The notes below the pieces were generated by a model that worked only from the letters and a program-made list of their open reading frames with translations, was not told the DNA's origin and searched no databases. DNA of 64,000 nucleotides, taken from Acidithiobacillus acidisediminis. Its GTDB lineage: Bacteria; Pseudomonadota; Gammaproteobacteria; Acidithiobacillales; Acidithiobacillaceae. Shown in pieces: positions 54,337 through 63,001 of this stretch. The stretch lies in assembly GCF_023277115.1 (NCBI RefSeq), contig NZ_JALQCS010000001.1, positions 1,482,001 to 1,546,000 on the forward strand, in the 5' to 3' direction. The number at the start of each line of letters is the position of its first letter. Positions within the stretch are counted from its first letter, which is position 1. Position numbers and translations under genes: made by a program.

Positions 54337-55317
54337 ATGGTAGAGAGCGGAGTTCGTTACCTGGATATTGGGGAAGCGGAAGCGGGACAGCGCCTGGACA
54401 ACTTTTTGTTGCGGGTGATGAAGGGTGTGCCGCGCTCCCACATCTATAAAATTTTGCGCAGCGGTGAGGTACGGGTCAACAAGGGGCGAGTCAAGGCGCA
54501 ATATCATTTGACGACGGGTGATCAGGTCCGCTTGCCACCGCTGCGCCAAGCGGAGCCGAGTCCAAGCCCGACCGTGACAGCAAAACTTGCCGACGATCTG
54601 CGCGCCCGCATCCTGTACGAAGACGAGCGGGTGCTGGTGTTGGACAAGCCGAGCGGCCTGGCAGTGCATGGTGGTTCCGGCATCGCCTGGGGTGTAATTG
54701 AGGCCTTGCGTGCGCTGCGACCAGACATCCGAGAACTCGAGCTGGTGCATCGCCTCGATCGCGAGACCTCCGGTTGCCTTCTCCTCAGTAAGCGCCGCTC
54801 GGCCTTGCGCCAACTGCATGCGGAAATACGCGAGGGTGGTATGCAGAAGCGCTATCTCGTCCTCGCCGCAGGTGCCTGGAGAGGAGGAGAGCAACGCGTT
54901 GATTTACCTCTGCGCAAGAATACCCTGCGCTCGGGCGAGCGCATCGTCTGCGTCGACAAAGGTATGGGCAAAGCAGCCGCGACGCGTTTTTCTCCATTGC
55001 AACGCTTTGCCAACTGTACCTTGCTGGAAGCGGAGCTAGAAAGCGGGCGAACGCATCAGATCCGCGTTCACTTGCAAGCCATCGGTCATCCCGTGTTGGG
55101 AGATGAAAAATACGGTGATCCGGACGCCAATGCCGCGTTGCGCGAAACTGGCTTGCGTCGTCTCTTTCTCCATGCCAGCTTGCTTTGCTTTACGCACCCT
55201 GGCGACCAGCGCGTTCTTCGTGTCGAGGCACCGCTTTCCGCTAATCTGCAAGTGCTGTTGGAGGATCTTGCGCGGCGTGATGGCCGACAAGGCGGCCAAA
55301 CCCTGGCTGCGAGTTGA
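54337..55317 (+). CDS. rluC: 23S rRNA pseudouridine synthase RluC
   Basis: A 326-residue RluA-family enzyme. The N-terminal S4 domain (RLDNFLLRVMKGVPRSHIYK, ~19-65) precedes the catalytic domain with HRLDRETSG and catalytic Asp141; RTHQIRVH closes the active site. RluC modifies U955, U2504 and U2580 (E. coli numbering) of 23S rRNA. Divergent position beside rne supports RluC over RluD. AAGGTGG-type purines precede the ATG. Confidence 0.93.
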   Translation: MVESGVRYLDIGEAEAGQRLDNFLLRVMKGVPRSHIYKILRSGEVRVNKGRVKAQYHLTTGDQVRLPPLRQAEPSPSPTVTAKLADDLRARILYEDERVLVLDKPSGLAVHGGSGIAWGVIEALRALRPDIRELELVHRLDRETSGCLLLSKRRSALRQLHAEIREGGMQKRYLVLAAGAWRGGEQRVDLPLRKNTLRSGERIVCVDKGMGKAAATRFSPLQRFANCTLLEAELESGRTHQIRVHLQAIGHPVLGDEKYGDPDANAALRETGLRRLFLHASLLCFTHPGDQRVLRVEAPLSANLQVLLEDLARRDGRQGGQTLAAS

Positions 55318-55330
55318 CCCAGGTGACCAT

Positions 55331-55356
55331 GGACACAATAATGGAAATATGTGTCC
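55331..55356. promoter_or_regulatory. Inverted repeat upstream of modB
   Basis: GGACACA (55331-55337) and TGTGTCC (55350-55356) flank 12 bases, ending 12 bases before the modB start. It may be an operator or an RNA hairpin. It does not resemble the ModE box. Confidence 0.45.
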
Positions 55357-55368
55357 GGATATAACGAG

Positions 55369-56163
55369 ATGAATGTTGTTCGAGCGCCTCGGGTTCGGCG
55401 CGGCTGGCCGAGTCTCGTTTTGCTGCTTTTTTCCCTCAGCCTCTTGCTCGTCTTGTTGGCACCCTTTTCTGAGATGTTCCTTGGCCTCGATTGGGCGCAT
55501 CTGCAGTTTGCGCCCCATGATCTACGGGCCATTCGTGTTTCCCTGAGCTATAGTGGGGTCGCCTTGTTCCTCTGCGTGCTTCTCGGCACGCCGTTGGCTT
55601 GGTGGATGGCGCGTGGTGCAGCACGTTGGACCCGTGTGGCCGAAGCGCTGGTCCTGGTTCCTCTGCTCACGCCGCCCCTGGCCCTCGGTATCCTCCTAGC
55701 CTCTTTTTTCGGTCCCTATGCTACCGTTGGATCGTTGCTCTCGCAGTGGGGCCTGGATTTGGTGAATACCGCACCAGCCTTTGTCATGGCCCAGGTCTAC
55801 GCTGCCATGCCTTATTACGTGCTCTCGGCACGCGCTGCCTTTGCCGGGACCCCTCAGGAACTCGAGGAGATCAGTCGTAGCCTGGGTAAGTCGCCATGGC
55901 AGACCTTCTGGCTTGTCACTTTGCCGCTCGCCCGCTTGGGCTTGGCGGCGGGAACCGCGCTGGCCTGGGTTCGTGCCATGGGGGAATTTGGTGTCGTGCT
56001 CATCGTTGCCTACTATCCCATGGGTATTCCCGTAAAAATATATCAAAATCTGCAGGATATCGGCCTGAGTGCCGTCTATCCCCTACTGTGGGTGTTCTTC
56101 CTGGTGGCCATTCCACTCCCGTTATGGATCGGCCTGCGCGCGGGCCGGAGGGTGGGCCTCTAG
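55369..56163 (+). CDS. modB: Molybdate-type ABC transporter permease
   Basis: A 264-residue permease with about five to six membrane segments. It has the EAA loop (EEISRSLGKSPWQTFWLVTLPLA, in part) that contacts the ATPase, and MGEFGVVLIVAYYP, typical of ModB/CysT proteins. The ATG at 55369 is preferred to a GTG 18 bases upstream, which would lie in an inverted repeat. Its stop overlaps the GTG start of modC by one base. No periplasmic binding protein gene (modA) is adjacent, so specificity for molybdate, tungstate or sulfate is inferred from family resemblance. Confidence 0.8.
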   Translation: MNVVRAPRVRRGWPSLVLLLFSLSLLLVLLAPFSEMFLGLDWAHLQFAPHDLRAIRVSLSYSGVALFLCVLLGTPLAWWMARGAARWTRVAEALVLVPLLTPPLALGILLASFFGPYATVGSLLSQWGLDLVNTAPAFVMAQVYAAMPYYVLSARAAFAGTPQELEEISRSLGKSPWQTFWLVTLPLARLGLAAGTALAWVRAMGEFGVVLIVAYYPMGIPVKIYQNLQDIGLSAVYPLLWVFFLVAIPLPLWIGLRAGRRVGL

Positions 56164-57176
56164 TGCTGCAGTTATGCTGCCAGATGCGCCATCCCGTCCC
56201 CCTCGACCTGACCCTCGATGTTGAAGGAGTGACCGTCCTTTTGGGGCGCTCTGGGGCGGGAAAGAGCAGTTTTTTGCGAGGGCTGCTCGGTCTACTTCCA
56301 GCTCAGGTATCGCCTTGGGGAGATCTCCCGACGGAGCGCCGACCTCTCGGCTATCTTCCCCAGGGCTATGCCCTGTTTCCGCATCTACGGGTGTGGCAGA
56401 ACGTGGCCTTTCCTCTGCGGGGGGCGCGACGAGAGCGGCGCCGAGCGGCCGATGAACTTCTCGATCGGGTGGGCTTGGCGCATCTCGCAGAACAGATGCC
56501 GGAAACCCTCTCCGGTGGGCAACGCCAGCGCGTCGCCCTCGCTCGTGCCATGGCACGAAAGCCACGCCTGCTGCTGCTGGACGAGCCCACTTCGGCGCTG
56601 GATCCGCAGACCCGGGATGAAGTTATGGATGCGTTGCTGGAAGAAGCAAAAACGTTTGCTGTGCCACTTCTGGTGGTCAGTCACGACGTGGGCCTCTGCG
56701 CGCGCGCCCAACGCATGGCCATCTTGCAAGACAGAGAGATTCAAGCACAAGGGAATCCCGCACAGTTATTTTCCCGCCCGCCAACGCGTTTTGTTGCGCA
56801 GTTGCTCGGCATGGAAAATTTTTTCTTTGGGCGGATCGAGGCAGCATTGGATGGTGAGGCGTACCTCGTTCAGGTGGACTCCCTTCACTTGCAGGCTGTA
56901 GGACCGCCCGGATTGCCGGCAGGAACGGAAGTCACCTTGGGGATACGGGCGGAAGACGTACTGTTGGCCCGGAAGGTGTGTCTGGAGAAGGGTAATGTCT
57001 TTTCTGCAACACTGCGCACTTGGCAGCAGGAGACCTTATGGACCCGCTTTGTCACGGGCGGTCCGCTCGTGTTATGGGGCCGCTTTTGGACACGAGATGG
57101 TGATAGCGCGACGCTGGGGGAAAATGTTTCGATCCAGCTGCTTCCTGAACGCTTATTTCTTTGGCCAAATAAATAA
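56163..57176 (+). CDS. modC: Molybdate-type ABC transporter ATPase
   Basis: A 337-residue ATPase. Walker A is GRSGAGKSS, the Q-loop LPQGYALFPHL, the signature LSGGQRQRVALARA, Walker B LLLLDEPTSALD and the switch SHDVGLCA. The C-terminal ~90 residues form a TOBE-like domain (LGIRAEDVLLAR) used in ModC for oxyanion sensing. The start is GTG, overlapping the modB TAG by one base. Shorter than many ModC at the C-terminus but intact in all ATPase motifs. CysA- or PotA-type specificity cannot be excluded. Confidence 0.82.
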   Translation: MLQLCCQMRHPVPLDLTLDVEGVTVLLGRSGAGKSSFLRGLLGLLPAQVSPWGDLPTERRPLGYLPQGYALFPHLRVWQNVAFPLRGARRERRRAADELLDRVGLAHLAEQMPETLSGGQRQRVALARAMARKPRLLLLDEPTSALDPQTRDEVMDALLEEAKTFAVPLLVVSHDVGLCARAQRMAILQDREIQAQGNPAQLFSRPPTRFVAQLLGMENFFFGRIEAALDGEAYLVQVDSLHLQAVGPPGLPAGTEVTLGIRAEDVLLARKVCLEKGNVFSATLRTWQQETLWTRFVTGGPLVLWGRFWTRDGDSATLGENVSIQLLPERLFLWPNK

Positions 57177-57235
57177 TAATATAAGAAACTATTGTAATTT
57201 TTTGTTTTTTGGCGGCAACTCGGCAATTCATCGAC

Positions 57236-57241
57236 TATACT
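57236..57241 (+). promoter_or_regulatory. Candidate -10 element for sqr
   Basis: TATACT lies 47 bases before the sqr start in the 112-base AT-rich gap after modC. No -35 box with normal spacing is visible, so an activator may be needed. AACGGAGGAG at 57271-57280 is a strong ribosome site. Confidence 0.35.
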
Positions 57242-57288
57242 TGTTACATGAGTCATTTGGTTCCGATGAAAACGGAGGAGTGTAACAA

Positions 57289-58575
57289 ATGAAACCGCAT
57301 ATCGTCGTTTTGGGAGGTAATTTTGCTGGCTTGGGTTCTGCGCAGAAGATTCGGCAGACCTGTGGTGACACGGTACGAATCACGGTCGTGGATCGGAAAG
57401 ATTATCTCTTGTTCGTGCCGAATATTCCCGCCGAGGTCTATGAAGACCGTGACCCGAGCAAAACGCTCTCCATGGATCTGCGTAGTACCTTAGCCGAAGA
57501 TGATATTGAATTTATTCAGGGCGAGGTGAAGGCCTTGGATGTCGATGCCAAGCGCGTCGATTTCGTGCCCAACGAGCGGCCTGGGGCAGCTGCAGAATCA
57601 TTGCACTATGACTATGTCGTAGTTGCTGTTGGTAACCGACTGGCCTTCGACAAAATCGAAGGATTTGCGGAGCACGGCCACACCTGTACCGATTTTTACT
57701 ATGGCAACAAGCTGCGTCGCTATTTGCACGAGGAGTATAAGGGCGGGCCGGTGGCGATTGGCTCAGCACGCTTCCATCAGGGGGATGGCACCAAGGACAT
57801 CAAACTGTATGGTGGGCATGCCTTCCCCAGTGCCGAAGCGGCTTGCGAGGGCCCGCCAGTGGAGACGATGCTCGCGACGGCTACTTGGCTGAAAGAGCAC
57901 GGTCTGGGCGGACCCGAGAAGGTCACCGTCTTTACCCCGGCGTCTCTGATTGCTGAGGATGCCGGAGAACAGGTTGTCGGCAATCTGCTCGAAATCGCCT
58001 CTGGTATGGGTTTCAACTATGTCAATAACGGCAAGGACATCACTCGGATTACCAAAGAGGGGGTGGAATTGGCTGGCGGTCAGAGTATCGAGGCAGAGCT
58101 CAAGATTATTTTCCCCGATTGGGTGCCGCATGATTTCCTCAAAGGTCTACCAATTTCCGACAGTGAGGGCTTTGTCGTTACCGATGTCACTATGCGCAAC
58201 CCGAAATACCCGAATGTCTTTGCAGCCGGGGATGCAGCGGCCATCACCGTGCCCAAACTCGGTGGTATTGGGCACGCCGAAGCGGAAATAGTGGCTAAGC
58301 AGATTGCCAAAGATCTTGGCCGGATGAGTGCTGCGGAAGCAGATAAGCCCTTGGAGCCCGTGGTCTATTGTATTGGTGATATGGGCGCGAATCAGGCCTT
58401 CTACATCCGCTCAAACAGTTGGTTCGGTGGTCCGGATCAAGTGTTGAAGATGGGTCATGTACCATTCTTGCTCAAGATGCAATACAAGAACCTCTTCTTC
58501 AAAACCCGTGGCAAGATGCCAGAGTGGGGCCTGGATGCCTCCAAGTTGCTGGCAGAGAGGGTTTTTGCCGCCTAG
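57289..58575 (+). CDS. sqr: Sulfide:quinone oxidoreductase
   Basis: A 428-residue membrane-associated flavoprotein oxidising sulfide to polysulfide/sulfur and reducing quinone. The FAD fold starts VVLGGNFAGLGSAQ; a second Gly motif is FAAGDAAAITVPKLGGIGHAEAE. Cysteines are at 25, 133, 186 and 361. The likely catalytic set 133/186/361 has spacing close to that of archaeal Acidianus ambivalens SQR (about 129/178/350) and unlike the 128/160/356 of the characterised A. ferrooxidans enzyme, suggesting a different SQR type. The C-terminal segment with FLLKMQYKNLFFKTRG is probably the amphipathic membrane anchor. Followed by the DUF1641 gene after 72 bases with a hairpin. Confidence 0.92.
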   Translation: MKPHIVVLGGNFAGLGSAQKIRQTCGDTVRITVVDRKDYLLFVPNIPAEVYEDRDPSKTLSMDLRSTLAEDDIEFIQGEVKALDVDAKRVDFVPNERPGAAAESLHYDYVVVAVGNRLAFDKIEGFAEHGHTCTDFYYGNKLRRYLHEEYKGGPVAIGSARFHQGDGTKDIKLYGGHAFPSAEAACEGPPVETMLATATWLKEHGLGGPEKVTVFTPASLIAEDAGEQVVGNLLEIASGMGFNYVNNGKDITRITKEGVELAGGQSIEAELKIIFPDWVPHDFLKGLPISDSEGFVVTDVTMRNPKYPNVFAAGDAAAITVPKLGGIGHAEAEIVAKQIAKDLGRMSAAEADKPLEPVVYCIGDMGANQAFYIRSNSWFGGPDQVLKMGHVPFLLKMQYKNLFFKTRGKMPEWGLDASKLLAERVFAA

Positions 58576-58586
58576 ATTGGCAAGAT

Positions 58587-58606
58587 CAGGGGGGTACCAC
58601 CCCCTG
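58587..58606 (+). other. Hairpin between sqr and the DUF1641 gene
   Basis: CAGGGGG and CCCCCTG form a 7-bp stem around GTACCA, followed by TTTCCCCC. It could be a leaky terminator or protect the sqr transcript end, lowering expression of the downstream gene. Confidence 0.55.
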
Positions 58607-58647
58607 TTTCCCCCTTGTTATGAGAGAAGAAAAAGGAGAGCAGAAAA

Positions 58648-59502
58648 ATGACCACAGAACAAGGTTCCGTTCCCAATCTGAGTGCTGAGCAGTGGGCTGG
58701 TCTGGCGCGTTTGGGTGATATGGTTAATGGTACGCAGGCGTTTCTTGGTAGTCCTGCAAGCAGCGCTGTAATGGATCTGGCACTACGTTTTGGTGAATGG
58801 AATGAGCGATACCAACTAGATGAGTCGCTGGAGGAGTTGCTGGCGACGGTCAGCACGTTGAGGAATGCAGGTATCTTGCGGTGGGTGCGGGAGAATGCTG
58901 AGTTTCTGCGCGATAATATTGAACTGTTGCAGGCTTTCGTCCCGCAGCTGCTCAAGATGGTGCAGGAGATCCCTTGGGCGGCGTTGCCGCAAGCATTGCA
59001 AATCTTGGGAGAATTATTACCGCGGGTGCAGGCGCTGGCAGAGTTCGTGCAAATGGGTGCTGGCAATGACTTGGTTGCACAGCTGAAAAAACTCGGCGAC
59101 TTATGGGAAGAAACCCGCGCTGATGAAACCGTCATCGCTGCTTTGCGTTTATTACGACAGCTGCAGGAAGATGGGAATCTGCAACGGGTGGCCGAGCTGA
59201 GTCGGCAAATCGGGTTGATGGCAGAAACGATCCCCGTGGAGTCCCTCGTCGGCCAGCTACTGCAGGAAGAAGAGTGGGGCCCGCTGATGAGTTCCCTGGC
59301 AGCCTTGCTCCACTCGGGAAAGGCCATGACTCAGGCCTTGGCGGATGCCGCAGAGCACGAAGCGCATGGGAAATCGGGCGGCATTTCTGGCCTTTATCAT
59401 ATGCTCAAGGATCCCGACGTACAGCGTGGCATGCGCGTAGTGGCGGTCCTTCCCGTCTATTTGCAGAAGGCGGGTGTGTTGCCCAAGGATGCGGCAGCCT
59501 GA
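58648..59502 (+). CDS. DUF1641 domain-containing protein
   Basis: A 284-residue, mostly helical protein without signal peptide or obvious membrane segment. The C-terminal SGGISGLYHMLKDPDVQRGMRVV is the DUF1641 core; repeated amphipathic helices fill the rest (LQALPQALQILGELLPRVQALAE-type stretches). DUF1641 proteins are commonly encoded next to SQR or formate dehydrogenase genes, also in sulfur-oxidising archaea; their function is unknown. AAAAGGAGAG at 58630-58639 is a good ribosome site. A role as partner, membrane tether or assembly factor of SQR is inferred from context only. Confidence 0.85.
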   Translation: MTTEQGSVPNLSAEQWAGLARLGDMVNGTQAFLGSPASSAVMDLALRFGEWNERYQLDESLEELLATVSTLRNAGILRWVRENAEFLRDNIELLQAFVPQLLKMVQEIPWAALPQALQILGELLPRVQALAEFVQMGAGNDLVAQLKKLGDLWEETRADETVIAALRLLRQLQEDGNLQRVAELSRQIGLMAETIPVESLVGQLLQEEEWGPLMSSLAALLHSGKAMTQALADAAEHEAHGKSGGISGLYHMLKDPDVQRGMRVVAVLPVYLQKAGVLPKDAAA

Positions 59503-59540
59503 GCGACGGTGAGTTGAGATTGAGATGCGGCAGGGGAAAA

Positions 59541-59569
59541 TTGCCCAACGTGGGGGCGGATGGTAGGAT
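59541..59569 (+). promoter_or_regulatory. Candidate promoter of the ndk-ispG operon
   Basis: TTGCCC (59541-59546) and TAGGAT (59564-59569) with a 17-base spacer, 35 bases before the ndk start. Confidence 0.5.
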
Positions 59570-59604
59570 TGCGCAATTTTGTAACCTACTCAATGAGGAT
59601 GTTT

Positions 59605-60033
59605 ATGGCTCTCGAGCGCACCCTGTCTATCATCAAGCCTGACGCAGTTCAGAAAAATGTCATCGGGGCTATACTCAGCCGCTTTGAGAATGCGGGTTTG
59701 CGTGTCGTCGCGGCTCGCATGTTGCACCTCAGCGCCGAGGATGCTGGGGGCTTTTACGCGGTGCACAAGTCTCGCCCATTCTATGGTGAACTGTGCGCCT
59801 TCATGAGCAGTGGCCCGGTTTTGGTATCGGTTCTGGAAGGGGAAAATGCCATTGCGAAAAACCGCGACCTGATGGGGGCTACCAATCCCAAGGATGCGGC
59901 GCCAGGGACCATTCGCGCGGACTTTGCCGAGAGCATTGATGCCAATGCTGTGCATGGCTCCGATAGCGCCGAAACAGCGGCTTGGGAAATCTCCTATTTC
60001 TTCTCGCAGCGGGAGCTCTGCCCACGCTCATGA
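59605..60033 (+). CDS. ndk: Nucleoside diphosphate kinase
   Basis: A 142-residue enzyme that equilibrates nucleoside di- and triphosphates through a phosphohistidine. The active His is 117 in NAVHGSDS, as in E. coli; [11 protein letters not shown] starts the fold. The ATG at 59605 with TGAGGA upstream is preferred over in-frame ATGs at 59593 and 59599 because it gives the family's [13 protein letters not shown] start. It overlaps rlmN by four bases. First gene of ndk-rlmN-pilF-rodZ-ispG, a conserved proteobacterial order. Confidence 0.96.
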   Translation: MALERTLSIIKPDAVQKNVIGAILSRFENAGLRVVAARMLHLSAEDAGGFYAVHKSRPFYGELCAFMSSGPVLVSVLEGENAIAKNRDLMGATNPKDAAPGTIRADFAESIDANAVHGSDSAETAAWEISYFFSQRELCPRS

Positions 60034-61112
60034 CCGTTGCGGTGCAGGGCGCTGGCCGTCCCAAGCTTCTTGGCCTTGACCGGTCGGGTTTGGAGTCCCT
60101 TCTGGTCGAGTGGGGCGAGCCGCGCTTCCGTGCAGCACAAATTTTGCAGTGGTTGCATGCGCGACAAATCCATGAGTTCGCGCAGATGAGTAATATCAGC
60201 AAGGCGTTGCGCGCCCGTTTGGAACAGGACTGCGACCTCGCTGAGCCCGAGATCGTGCGGGAGCAGCAGGCCGCCGATGGCACGCGGAAGTGGCTTCTCG
60301 CGCTGCCCGACGGGAATGCCATCGAGACGGTCTTTATTCCCGAAGAGGATCGAGGAACGCTTTGTATCTCCTCGCAGGTGGGTTGCTCCCTGGCCTGTAG
60401 TTTTTGCGCCACGGGGGCACAAGGGCTCAGTCGCAATCTCGAAACGCACGAAATCATCGCCCAGATTCGCGTGGCTCGGCGCGCTCTCGGCCTGGAGGCC
60501 ATCAGTAACGTGGTGTTCATGGGAATGGGCGAGCCTCTGCTCAATCTGAAGCAGGTCTTGCCCGCCATTCGGCTGCTCTTGGATGACTTTGCCTACGGTT
60601 TGAGTGCGCGTCGCGTTACCGTGAGTACGGCGGGTGTCGTGCCGGGCTTGGCGCAGTTGGGCAGAGAGAGCCCGGTGAATCTCGCCATCAGTCTGCACGC
60701 CACCCGCGACGAGATTCGTGATGAACTGGTCCCCATCAATCGGCACTATCCCCTGGCAGAATTGCTGGCTGCCTGTCGGGCCTATCCACTGCCACCACGT
60801 CGGCGCATCACTTTTGAGTATGTAATGCTCGAGGGTATCAACGATCAAGATCAGCATGCACGGGAGTTGGTGCGTCTTTTGGCAGGAATGCCCGCACTGG
60901 TCAATCTGATCCCTTTCAACCCCTTCCCGCAGGCACGTTATCGGCGCAGCGGCAACGCCCGCATCGATGCCTTCCGCGATATCATCCTGCGCGCGGGTCT
61001 GATGACTGTCACGCGCAAGACGCGCGGCGATGATATTGCCGCAGCCTGTGGGCAACTCGCCGGGCAAGTGCGCGAGGGTCGCAGCAGCGTCCCGCTGCGG
61101 GTGATGGGCTGA
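60030..61112 (+). CDS. rlmN: Dual-specificity 23S rRNA/tRNA adenine-C2 methyltransferase RlmN
   Basis: A 360-residue radical SAM enzyme methylating A2503 of 23S rRNA and A37 of some tRNAs. The cluster-binding cysteines are 119, 123 and 126 ([12 protein letters not shown]). Cys112 (TLCISSQ) corresponds to E. coli Cys118, and the C-terminal AAACGQL carries the cysteine that is methylated. [13 protein letters not shown] is the SAM-binding GE motif. The ATG overlapping the ndk stop (ATGA) is preferred over an upstream in-frame start within ndk. Confidence 0.95.
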   Translation: MTVAVQGAGRPKLLGLDRSGLESLLVEWGEPRFRAAQILQWLHARQIHEFAQMSNISKALRARLEQDCDLAEPEIVREQQAADGTRKWLLALPDGNAIETVFIPEEDRGTLCISSQVGCSLACSFCATGAQGLSRNLETHEIIAQIRVARRALGLEAISNVVFMGMGEPLLNLKQVLPAIRLLLDDFAYGLSARRVTVSTAGVVPGLAQLGRESPVNLAISLHATRDEIRDELVPINRHYPLAELLAACRAYPLPPRRRITFEYVMLEGINDQDQHARELVRLLAGMPALVNLIPFNPFPQARYRRSGNARIDAFRDIILRAGLMTVTRKTRGDDIAAACGQLAGQVREGRSSVPLRVMG

Positions 61113-61961
61113 ATGATGCGGAGATATTACGCAATTCTGCGCGTTACGCTGGTGTTGAGTCTGGCCGTGACTTCAAGTGCCTGCGCCTTGTTCTCTGGGC
61201 ACCAGAAGTTGACACCAGCAGAAGAAGCAGCGGCCGCGGCACGAAACGCGCCTCCCAATCCTGCTGCATCGTTGCACGCGGCGCCGCCGGACCAGGTGGC
61301 GATCTATACCTCGCTGGGAACGGCTTATCTGCAAGGTGGACATCCCCGCGCGGCAGTGCGGGAACTACAGCAGGCCATCAAATTGCCAGGTAATCACGGT
61401 GACGCGTACGATGTCTTGGGTTTGGCATACCAGGCACTCGGTCAGGCGACGCTCGCGGAGGATGCGTTTCGGCATGCTCTCGAAACCGAGCCCAACAATC
61501 CGGAATTTTTGAATAACTATGGCGCATTTCTGCTGGAGCAGGGCCGTTTTTCGGCGGCGGTGGAGCAGTTGCGCAAGGCGACCAGCGACCCTCTCTACAG
61601 CACGCCGCAATTCGCCTGGACGAATCTGGCGGCGGCATACCGTGGTCTCAAGCAACAGAATCAAGCCGTGATCGCGTTGCAAAAGGCGCTTTATTTTAAG
61701 CCTGGGTATCCTCCAGCCCTGTTGCTCTGGGCGGAGATGGAATACCAAGCCCATGATCTGATGGCCGCCTACGGGCATTTGCAAGGGGTGTTGGCGCAGG
61801 AACCAGACAACGCCCAGGCGTTACTTTTGGCGGGAAACATTTCCTGGCAACAGGGGCAAAAGGAGCAAGCCAAATCGCTTTGGGAACGTTGCGTAAATGC
61901 CAGTCCCTATTCGGCCGCAGGCAAGGATGCGCAGCGACGACTTTTGCAGCGTGAGAACTGA
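61113..61961 (+). CDS. pilF: Type IV pilus biogenesis lipoprotein PilF/PilW
   Basis: A 282-residue TPR lipoprotein with lipobox VTSSAC at the end of a hydrophobic leader. At least four tetratricopeptide repeats follow (for example DVLGLAYQALGQATLAEDAF and NNYGAFLLEQGRFSAAVEQL). In other bacteria this pilotin places the PilQ secretin in the outer membrane. It follows rlmN directly and overlaps rodZ by one base. It is the only pilus-assembly gene in the window besides the two distant pilins. Confidence 0.88.
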   Translation: MMRRYYAILRVTLVLSLAVTSSACALFSGHQKLTPAEEAAAAARNAPPNPAASLHAAPPDQVAIYTSLGTAYLQGGHPRAAVRELQQAIKLPGNHGDAYDVLGLAYQALGQATLAEDAFRHALETEPNNPEFLNNYGAFLLEQGRFSAAVEQLRKATSDPLYSTPQFAWTNLAAAYRGLKQQNQAVIALQKALYFKPGYPPALLLWAEMEYQAHDLMAAYGHLQGVLAQEPDNAQALLLAGNISWQQGQKEQAKSLWERCVNASPYSAAGKDAQRRLLQREN

Positions 61962-63001
61962 TGTCGGTGGATGAAACCTTGGCAGATGTCTTGCAGCAAT
62001 TGCGGGCGGCTCGCAGTGCCCGTGGCTGGAACATCAAGCAGGCAGCGCAGCAGCTGCATATTACCAGTACGCAAGTGGCGGCACTGGAAGAGGGCCGTTT
62101 TCAAGACTTGCCGGGGGCAGCCTTTGCGCGCGGTTACTTGCGTAATTACGCTCGTTTGCTTGACCTGAATGTAGAGGACGTTCTTGCGGCCTATGATCAG
62201 CAGCAGGGCACTTCCGGGCTGCGCCCGAGTGCAGAAGTGTTGCCGCGCAGTGAGCTGCCTTTGCTCGATTACAGTCGCAAGATGCTATTTTTTTCCATTC
62301 TGCTGGCCATAGCCCTGATCATTCTTGGCTGGTGGCTGTGGGGACGTCCATCGTCATCCTCCAGCGCGGTATCCGCAGCTGCCATCAGTAGCCCAGCGGC
62401 GCCTAGTCAAAGTGCTGCTCAAATTGCCTTGTCGACCCCGGTGCAGCCCGCTGCTGCTGTAACGAGTTCTGCCTATTCTGTGGCTTCCGTGGCCAGGGCA
62501 AGCTCCACGGTGGGTCCGGCGCAATCCGCTCTGGCGCCTGAAAATTCTGGGATGCGCGCGGGTCTTGTGCTGCATTTCTCGGGTGATTGCTGGGTGCAGG
62601 TTCGCGACGGTAGCGGAGCCATAGTGCTGTCGACGCTCGCCAAGGCGGGACAGTCCATCAACGTGACGCAAGGGACTCCGCCGTATCGCATCCTGGTGGG
62701 AAAAGCCAGCGCAGTGCAGATTACCTACGCGGGCAAACCCGTGCCGCTTCCGGCCAATGCACTGAATGTGGCGCGGGTAGAGGTGGGCTCAACGCCTGTT
62801 GCTGCGACCGCGAGCACAGCGGTTACGCGCACTTCAAGCAACGCCAGACTTGCCGCGCGCCCGCATCGAGAGGCACAATCATCGCATCTTTCTCGCCCTG
62901 CCACTGCCAATTCTTTGGCTCCGGCAGAGGCTACAGCAAGTGACGAAACCATTTCCAGCGAGGTAGCTCATGCAACATCAATCGCCCATTCAGCGCCGTA
63001 A
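61961..63001 (+). CDS. rodZ: Cytoskeleton protein RodZ
   Basis: A 346-residue bitopic protein. The N-terminal XRE-type HTH ([21 protein letters not shown], ~20-75), which binds MreB in RodZ, is followed by [19 protein letters not shown]. One membrane span is at ~108-128 ([18 protein letters not shown]). A Ser/Ala-rich periplasmic linker leads to the DUF4115 beta domain ([20 protein letters not shown]) and another Ala/Ser/Thr-rich tail. It controls rod shape. It overlaps ispG by 32 bases. Confidence 0.92.
   Translation: MSVDETLADVLQQLRAARSARGWNIKQAAQQLHITSTQVAALEEGRFQDLPGAAFARGYLRNYARLLDLNVEDVLAAYDQQQGTSGLRPSAEVLPRSELPLLDYSRKMLFFSILLAIALIILGWWLWGRPSSSSSAVSAAAISSPAAPSQSAAQIALSTPVQPAAAVTSSAYSVASVARASSTVGPAQSALAPENSGMRAGLVLHFSGDCWVQVRDGSGAIVLSTLAKAGQSINVTQGTPPYRILVGKASAVQITYAGKPVPLPANALNVARVEVGSTPVAATASTAVTRTSSNARLAARPHREAQSSHLSRPATANSLAPAEATASDETISSEVAHATSIAHSAP

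Noticed and set aside
59994-61067. A 357-codon open frame antisense to rlmN
   Set aside because: It lies wholly opposite ndk/rlmN, has no ribosome site and no recognisable motif; GC-rich genes commonly leave such open frames on the other strand.
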